This document shows positions 59,204-64,000 of a DNA stretch of 64,000 nucleotides, piece after piece. Below the pieces are notes generated by a model. That model saw only the letters and a program-made list of their open reading frames with translations, did no database searches and had not been told where the DNA came from. Origin of the DNA: an uncultured Candidatus Binatia bacterium (GTDB lineage: Bacteria > Desulfobacterota > Binatia > UBA9968 > JAJDTQ01); contig OY282432.1 in the NCBI GenBank assembly GCA_958295985.1, positions 744,001 to 808,000 on the forward strand, given 5' to 3'. Positions within the stretch are counted from its first letter, which is position 1. Every line of letters begins with the position of its first letter. Made by a program: the position numbers and the translations under genes.

Positions 59204-60277
59204 TTACGGCTCTCGGACAGGCGCCCGGGGCCGAAACACCGCGAATACCTTGTCGGAGTTGGAGATCCACGATTCCAGGAACACCACGTCGTCGGGCTTG
59301 CGGTCGATCTCGGCCATGGCGCCGGCCAGGGCGAACCAGTTGAGCAGCTCGTGGTGTCCGCGGTCCTCGGCTTCCGGCAGGTTGGTCTTGCGCCAGGTCT
59401 CCCAGTCGCCGTCCCGGAGCGCCTGGAAGTAACGCTTGTCGGATTCCACGTCCGGGTACATGAAACCGTGCTTGGCGGTGAGGAACGAATGGGACCAGCT
59501 TGACGAGGCAATGAGGGCCACCCGCCACGGACTCTCCAGGAATGCCCGGGCCGTGGCCGCGCCGATGTCGAAGCAGCGCCAGGGCTGGGGGCCCGGCGGG
59601 TCCCACTGGTCCGCGATGTCCCGAGCGGCCGAAGGCGTCAGGGGGATGCCCCGGCTGCCCACTAGCTTGCGGCCGTAGCTGTTCACCGTGAAAGGCACCA
59701 GCGGGTAGGGAAACCCCTGTCGGTCCCAGTCGAGGTAGAGGATGGAGTTCACGAAGGCGTGGCCCAACCCTCGGTGGAGCGGCTTGTAGGAGTAGGCCAC
59801 GTCGAAGCCGTTGTCCAGCAGGCTCGACGCCAGATACTTTCCGCCTTCCTGATGGCCCTGGATGGTGAAGGTCTTGCCGTCCGGCTCGTCCCACACGTTG
59901 GCGCCCCGGCGGCTGTGCCGCCACGGCTGCGCCTCCACCGACTCATAGGCGAGGATGGAGAAGGCCGGCACACAGTCTTCGTGGTAGTTCTCGTACTGAT
60001 CGTCGCCCCATAGCACGCACAGGTCGGGCTGGAACTCGTCCAGCGCGCGGCGCGCGACGCGGAAGCGGTCGATCATGTCCCGGCGGTGGGCGTCGGAGTG
60101 GCCCTGGCCGTCGTCCGTGCTCCACTGCTCACGCATGGGCGCCGGCCAGTTGTCCATGTCCCGCAGACGTTCCGGCAACACCGGGTCCTCCAGGCACGTC
60201 TTGATGCGTCGGGTCATGTTCCCCTGAAACCCGAGTCCAGGATAGTGCGTGATACCCAGGCCGAGTATCTCTCCCAT
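59204..60277 (-). CDS. LigB-type extradiol dioxygenase family protein
   Basis: 357 residues. It begins GEILGLGITHYPGLGFQGNM, where the His after T is the first iron ligand of class III extradiol dioxygenases; a DLCVLWGDDQYENYHEDCVP block, VNSILYLDWDRQGFPYPLVP and ASSSWSHSFLTAKHGFMYPD (second His region) follow. Enzymes of this fold open catechol-type rings. Other members do different chemistry, so aromatic-ring cleavage is likely but not proved. Last gene of the operon SDR - racemase-like - LigB. Confidence 0.82.
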   Translation of the reverse strand: MGEILGLGITHYPGLGFQGNMTRRIKTCLEDPVLPERLRDMDNWPAPMREQWSTDDGQGHSDAHRRDMIDRFRVARRALDEFQPDLCVLWGDDQYENYHEDCVPAFSILAYESVEAQPWRHSRRGANVWDEPDGKTFTIQGHQEGGKYLASSLLDNGFDVAYSYKPLHRGLGHAFVNSILYLDWDRQGFPYPLVPFTVNSYGRKLVGSRGIPLTPSAARDIADQWDPPGPQPWRCFDIGAATARAFLESPWRVALIASSSWSHSFLTAKHGFMYPDVESDKRYFQALRDGDWETWRKTNLPEAEDRGHHELLNWFALAGAMAEIDRKPDDVVFLESWISNSDKVFAVFRPRAPVREP

Positions 60278-60415
60278 GTGCTTCCCCTTTTTTCGGGTTC
60301 CGGTATCCCGTCAAACCGCAAACGTCCGTCCTGAGCGACGCGGAGCGAAGTCGAAGGGCGCCATGTCCACACCCCCCATGTCCATACCCCAGGTCTTCCG
60401 ACCTCGAACGGCCGG

Positions 60416-61135
60416 TCAAGGCAGCGTCTCGAGCAGCCGTCCGCGGCCGGCGATGGGCTCGTGGATCCTGAGGCGCTTCTGGGTGGCCCACACGTCGGCG
60501 TTGAGGTTGGTGACCACCGGCACTCCGAGGTCCTCTTCCAGGGTCTCGATGACGGGCAGGCAGTCCCAGCCCGCGCCCAGGAGGTAGATGCACTCCCCGC
60601 CGCACTCGACGAAGACCTTCTTGGCCTGGCGGTAGATCTCCTCGGCCGGAATCCGGCCAGCGTCGGCGAAGGCCACGCCCTCGATCTCCCTCATGGCGGT
60701 GACCGTGAAACCAGCCTGCTCGAAGAAGCCCGCGAATTTCGCGTTCATTTCGCCCTGGATGTACGAGAGGCCGGCCATCGTCCGCACCCCCAGCGCCCGA
60801 AACGCCTCCACCTGCGCGGTGGCGGCGGTGAGCACCGGCACCGAGTACTGCCGGCTGAGCCGCTCGGTCAACTCGCCGTCGAAGCGGTAGCCCCGGAGCA
60901 TGATCAGGGGCACCCCCTGGATCACCACCAGGTCCACCCCCAGCTCCGCCAGCTCGGCCACTCTGGATTCGGCTATGGTGACGGCCTCGTCGAACTCCGC
61001 CTCCGTGCCGGTGCGGATGCCGACGTAGCGCGGCACCACGCACACCCCCTCCGGCATCAGCCGGATGAAGGTCTCCAGCGACCCGGGCCGCAGCGTCGGC
61101 TTCACCACCCCCACCGTGCCGCGCCAGCAATACAA
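60416..61135 (-). CDS. Asp/Glu racemase superfamily protein (maleate isomerase / arylmalonate decarboxylase-like)
   Basis: 239 residues with GTVGVVKPTLRPGSLETFIR, ELGVDLVVIQGVPLIMLRGY, PVLTAATAQVEAFRALGVRT and the second active-site area GGECIYLLGAGWDCLPVIETL. The Cys in GAGWDC is in place, but the first active-site Cys is replaced (IQGVPLIM). That one-Cys arrangement is shared with arylmalonate decarboxylases. The gene follows the SDR gene by 52 bases. Confidence 0.75.
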   Translation of the reverse strand: MYCWRGTVGVVKPTLRPGSLETFIRLMPEGVCVVPRYVGIRTGTEAEFDEAVTIAESRVAELAELGVDLVVIQGVPLIMLRGYRFDGELTERLSRQYSVPVLTAATAQVEAFRALGVRTMAGLSYIQGEMNAKFAGFFEQAGFTVTAMREIEGVAFADAGRIPAEEIYRQAKKVFVECGGECIYLLGAGWDCLPVIETLEEDLGVPVVTNLNADVWATQKRLRIHEPIAGRGRLLETLP

Positions 61136-61187
61136 CGCCTGTCCCCCTGATCCCTGTGGCCCCTCGTCCGAACACCGGTGTCCGGCT

Positions 61188-62012
61188 TTACACGGCGATG
61201 GTCTGACCGCCGTCCACCACCAGGGCGTGGCCGGTGACGAAGGACGCCTCGTCGGACGCCAGGAACAGGACGCCGTAGGCCATCTCCTCCGGCCGCGCCA
61301 TCCGCAGCAGCGCCTTGTTGCTGTCGGCCATGCGCTTGCGCTGCTCCGGGGTGGCGGCCTGCAACGAAGGTACCGGCGGATGCCCGCGGAAGCGCGGGGT
61401 CTCGGTGGCGCCGGGACAGATGCAGTTCACGCGGATGCCCCTGGGACCGTAGTCCAGCGCCATCTGCCGGGTCAGGCTGATCACCGCCGCCTTGGTGGCG
61501 CAGTAGGCCGGGTAGTTGCCCGAAGCCAGCAGCCCGAAGGTGGACGCGGTGCTGACGATGTTGCCGCTCTCCTTCTCGAGGAAGTGGGGGATGACCGCAC
61601 GGACACTCCTCTGGATGGCGTTCAGGTTGAGGTCCATGATGAAGTTCCACTCTTCGTCCGTGAACTCGTGAGCCTGCTTGCGTATCCCGCCGCCGGCGTT
61701 GTTGTAGAGGATGTCCACGCCCCCGTACCGTGCGATGGCGGTCTGGACCATCTCCTCGGGACCGCCGGCCGCGGTCACGTTCACGTTCAGGAAGGTGGCC
61801 TCGCCGCCCTCGTTGATGATGAGCTCGTCCACCCGCGGCGTCATGGTCTCCTGGATGTCGCAGCACAGCACGTTGGCCCCTTCGCGCGCGAACAACCGGG
61901 CCGTAGCCCGTCCGATGCCGCTGTTGGCTCCGGTGATGACGGCTGCCCTGCCGCGCAGCCGGCCCCGTCCCTCTCCCAGCATGGGATGCTCGTCCCCGTT
62001 CGGTTTCGCCAT
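61188..62012 (-). CDS. Short-chain dehydrogenase/reductase
   Basis: 274 residues. The cofactor site is AVITGANSGIGRATARLFAR, followed by NNAGGG. The catalytic set is Ser in VSTASTFGLLASGNY and YCATK, with VNCICPGATETP and the C-terminal TGHALVVDGGQTIAV. This is a classical SDR that oxidises or reduces an alcohol or ketone with NAD(P). First gene of the minus-strand operon with the racemase-like and LigB genes. Confidence 0.92.
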   Translation of the reverse strand: MAKPNGDEHPMLGEGRGRLRGRAAVITGANSGIGRATARLFAREGANVLCCDIQETMTPRVDELIINEGGEATFLNVNVTAAGGPEEMVQTAIARYGGVDILYNNAGGGIRKQAHEFTDEEWNFIMDLNLNAIQRSVRAVIPHFLEKESGNIVSTASTFGLLASGNYPAYCATKAAVISLTRQMALDYGPRGIRVNCICPGATETPRFRGHPPVPSLQAATPEQRKRMADSNKALLRMARPEEMAYGVLFLASDEASFVTGHALVVDGGQTIAV

Positions 62013-62158
62013 GGCTAAAGCCTCCTTGGATTGTGCGCCTTTCGGCTCACTCTCCCTTATCCGATTGCCGGGTGATTGCCAAGCGTGCTCCGGCCACGGG
62101 CCACGGGTTAACCTTGCCCGGACAATCCGCTACAGTGTGACCATTGAGGAGGACGGAT

Positions 62159-63040
62159 ATGGACCAGGCGGACGAAAGATTCGTGGACGTGGACGGCATC
62201 CGCACCCGCTATTTCGAGAAGGGCAGCGGCGAGCCGCTGGTGCTGTTCCACGGCGGCAATTTCGGTTCCAACGACGCGGCCGACTGCGGCCTCGACTGGG
62301 GGCTCAACTTCGACGCCCTGGCGCAGTGGTTCCACGTCTACGCGGTGGACAAGCTCGGCCAGGGAATGACCGACAATCCCAAGCGCGACGAGGACTACAC
62401 CATGGCCGCGGTGGTGCAGCACGCGCTGGCCTTTCTGGAGACCCTGAAGCTCGGCAACGTCCACCTCGTGGGGCATTCCCGCGGCGCCTACCTGGTGGCG
62501 CGCATGACCCTGGAGCGGGCGGACTTGGTCAAGTCGGTGATCCCGGTGGACACCAACACCCTGGCGCCCGGCGTCGGACGCAACGACATCGTCTTCGCCA
62601 ACGCGCCGCAACCGCGTCTCGGCCGGGAGAGCCAGCGCTGGGTGTACGAGCGCTACTCCTACCGCCACGACCACATCACCGACGACTGGCTCGACGCCTG
62701 CACCGCCATCGCTCAACTGCCCAAATACAAGGAAGCGGTGGACAAGATGGAGATGCAGGGACTCAAGGTCAACCTCTTCCTGGCCGCGCACGCGCGGCAG
62801 AAGGAGGAGACCCTGGGCTGGATCCGGGACCGCGGCCTGCAACGGCCGACGCTGCTGGTGTGGGGCTACAACGACCCCACCGCCACCCTGGACCAGGGCA
62901 TGCGCCTGATGGAGATCATGGCCGGGAGCGAGCGCCGCACCCAGATGCACATCATCAACCAGGCCGGCCACTTCTCGTACCGCGAGCATCCGGCGGAGTT
63001 CAACGAGGTGCTGCGGGCCTTCATAGCCGGCCAGTCATAG
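62159..63040 (+). CDS. Alpha/beta hydrolase
   Basis: 293 residues from ATG 62159, with GAGGAGG nine bases before. HGG oxyanion region in LVLFHGGNFGSNDAAD, VDKLGQGMTDNP, nucleophile Ser in LVGHSRGAYLVARM (near residue 105), acid in LLVWGYNDPTATL and His in INQAGHFSYREHP. It resembles meta-cleavage product C-C hydrolases (BphD/MhpC type), which would fit the LigB dioxygenase on the other strand. Confidence 0.87.
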   Translation: MDQADERFVDVDGIRTRYFEKGSGEPLVLFHGGNFGSNDAADCGLDWGLNFDALAQWFHVYAVDKLGQGMTDNPKRDEDYTMAAVVQHALAFLETLKLGNVHLVGHSRGAYLVARMTLERADLVKSVIPVDTNTLAPGVGRNDIVFANAPQPRLGRESQRWVYERYSYRHDHITDDWLDACTAIAQLPKYKEAVDKMEMQGLKVNLFLAAHARQKEETLGWIRDRGLQRPTLLVWGYNDPTATLDQGMRLMEIMAGSERRTQMHIINQAGHFSYREHPAEFNEVLRAFIAGQS

Positions 63041-63130
63041 GAGTGAGGGCCGTGCGATTCGGGGCGCGGCTTGAAAGATCGCGTTCCATGAACGATGATG
63101 GGTAGACTATAATCCTTAGGAGGAAAACCG

Positions 63131-63472
63131 ATGGGCAAATACATGTTTCACACCACGTACACTGGCAAGGGGCTTGTGGGCCTGCTCAAGGAGGGCGGCA
63201 GCCAGCGGCGGGAGGCTTTGACGGAGACCATCGAGGCCATGGGCGGCAGCGTGGAGGGGTTCTACTACGCCTTCGGCGACACGGACCTCTACGTCATCGC
63301 CGATCTTCCCGATGACGCCACCGCGGCGGCCGTCTCGCTCACCATCGCCAACGCCGGCGCCCTCGACATCAAGGCCACCGTGCTGATCACGCCGGAGACG
63401 GTGGACGAGGCGGTCAAGAAGAAAGTGCCCTACCGTGCGCCGGGAACCCGGGCTGCCCGGTCCCGCAAGTAG
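63131..63472 (+). CDS. GYD-domain protein
   Basis: 113 residues, preceded by TTAGGAGG. It matches the GYD family (small ferredoxin-like alpha/beta domains): KYMFHTTYTGKGLVGLLKEG, a RREALTETIEAMGGSVEGFY stretch and GDTDLYVIADLPDDATAAAV. The function of the family is unknown, and members often appear beside catabolic genes. A strong hairpin follows the stop. Confidence 0.88.
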   Translation: MGKYMFHTTYTGKGLVGLLKEGGSQRREALTETIEAMGGSVEGFYYAFGDTDLYVIADLPDDATAAAVSLTIANAGALDIKATVLITPETVDEAVKKKVPYRAPGTRAARSRK

Positions 63473-63480
63473 AGTTGTTG

Positions 63481-63512
63481 AAGCCGCGGCGCCCGGCGCG
63501 GCGCCGCGGCTT
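63481..63512 (+). terminator. Strong GC-rich hairpin after the GYD gene
   Basis: AAGCCGCGGCGCC (63481-63493), loop CGGCGC, GGCGCCGCGGCTT (63500-63512) pair perfectly over 13 bases, eight bases after the stop at 63472. There is no T-run, so it may be a Rho-assisted stop. Confidence 0.6.
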
Positions 63513-63566
63513 GAGCGGGCCTGTCCGGTTCATTCGTATGCCATGTAACCGGACAGCACCCCAACC

Positions 63567-64000
63567 ATGCCCCTCGTAAGCTTCGAAGACGTATCGCTGG
63601 AGCTGGGCGACCAGCGGCTGCTGGCGCACGCCGAGTTCGCCATCGAGCCGGGGGAACGGGTCTGCCTGATCGGCCGCAACGGCGCGGGCAAGACCTCCAT
63701 GCTGGGGCTCATCACCGGCCGCCTCGAGCCCGACCACGGCGAGGTCCACTGCCAGAGCCGCATCCGCATCAGCGCGCTGGAGCAGGCGCTGCCCGAGGAG
63801 CTCGGGCAGACGGTGCGGGAATACGTCACCACCGGGCTGGCGGACCTGCAGGAACTCATCGACCTCTATCAGCAACGCTCCAGGGAGACGCTGGACCGCA
63901 AGGGCCTGCTGGAGCTGGAGGCGCTGCATCGGGAGATCGACGCCCACGGCGGCTGGCACGTGGACCAACGGGTGGAGACGGTGCTGAGCGAGCTGGACCT
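63567..64000 (+). CDS. ABC-F family ATPase (Uup-like), 5' part, runs off the right edge
   Basis: 144 codons are visible. PLVSFEDVSLELGDQRLLAH leads to Walker A IGRNGAGKTSML, then QSRIRISALEQALPEELGQT and the beginning of the arm region (ELEALHREIDAHGGW). Two ATPase domains without membrane segments are expected in the whole gene (about 630 aa). Uup-like ABC-F proteins act on ribosomes or nucleic-acid structures. The stop lies outside the window. Confidence 0.85.
   Translation, partial: MPLVSFEDVSLELGDQRLLAHAEFAIEPGERVCLIGRNGAGKTSMLGLITGRLEPDHGEVHCQSRIRISALEQALPEELGQTVREYVTTGLADLQELIDLYQQRSRETLDRKGLLELEALHREIDAHGGWHVDQRVETVLSELD

Noticed and set aside
1..64000. CRISPR arrays, rRNA and tRNA genes
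   Set aside because: No regularly spaced short repeats, no rRNA-like stretches and no convincing cloverleaf were seen when reading through both strands; a tRNAscan run would settle the tRNA point.

Overview
The window is high-GC DNA from an uncultured bacterium. Its gene stock is a selenocysteine machinery, biotin carboxylase with its carrier protein, many amidohydrolase-2 paralogues, a UbiD decarboxylase, a LigB dioxygenase and a TctC-type binding protein. This suits a deltaproteobacterial-type or Tectomicrobia-like lineage better than an enterobacterium or a Gram-positive, but the placement is inference. No rRNA, tRNA, CRISPR array or phage structural gene was seen.

Bases 1-19,100 are unusually rearranged. 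A polytopic glycosyltransferase gene is present as a 2.4 kb direct repeat, one copy frameshifted and one intact. Around it lie an IS256-type transposase remnant, decayed membrane-protein and glycosyltransferase genes, a truncated arylsulfotransferase-like gene and a cytochrome c protein. Several of these proteins end in the same roughly 80-residue two-cysteine module, which I do not recognise as a named domain. A second segment (UbiA prenyltransferase, polysaccharide deacetylase, MFS transporter, 5' end of selA) is duplicated. Each copy has lost different parts at short homologies, so the only full MFS gene is in copy 1 and the only full deacetylase and selA are in copy 2. Between the copies lies an operon of UbiA, a DprE1-like FAD oxidase and a glycosyltransferase, resembling decaprenylphosphoryl-pentose synthesis.

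Bases 18,800-23,200 hold selA-selB-selD. SelD itself carries an in-frame UGA followed by a hairpin very like the E. coli fdhF SECIS. A second selenoprotein, a TlpA-like thioredoxin with Sec in its active site, is at 56,369. Bases 23,270-43,100 are mostly catabolic and transport genes: glycerate kinase, two DMT exporters in the window, a TctC-type binding protein, accBC, dienelactone hydrolase, five amidohydrolases, nitroreductase, HpcH/HpaI aldolase, a Pht5-like protein and UbiD, with toxin-antitoxin loci brnTA and a broken hicAB between them. Then come a SCO protein, znuABC, a MITE that supplies the stop codons of the two genes facing it, a carboxyltransferase, a SnoaL-like protein, an FAD dehydrogenase and a deacetylase.

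The most unusual locus is 51,381-55,533, three overlapping or nearly touching genes that all look like nucleotide handling. The first is a fusion of an HhH/DEDD exonuclease, a DUF429 RNase-H-like domain and a P-loop dNMP-kinase-like domain. The second is a short adenylosuccinate synthetase homologue with Ser at the catalytic Asp13 position, as in phage PurZ. The third is a dCTP deaminase/dUTPase-fold protein with a transmembrane helix and coiled coil. I propose it as a candidate undescribed nucleotide-modification or phage-defence system. The right end holds msrA, a DMT transporter, an SDR/racemase-like/LigB operon, a hydrolase, a GYD protein and the start of an ABC-F ATPase.
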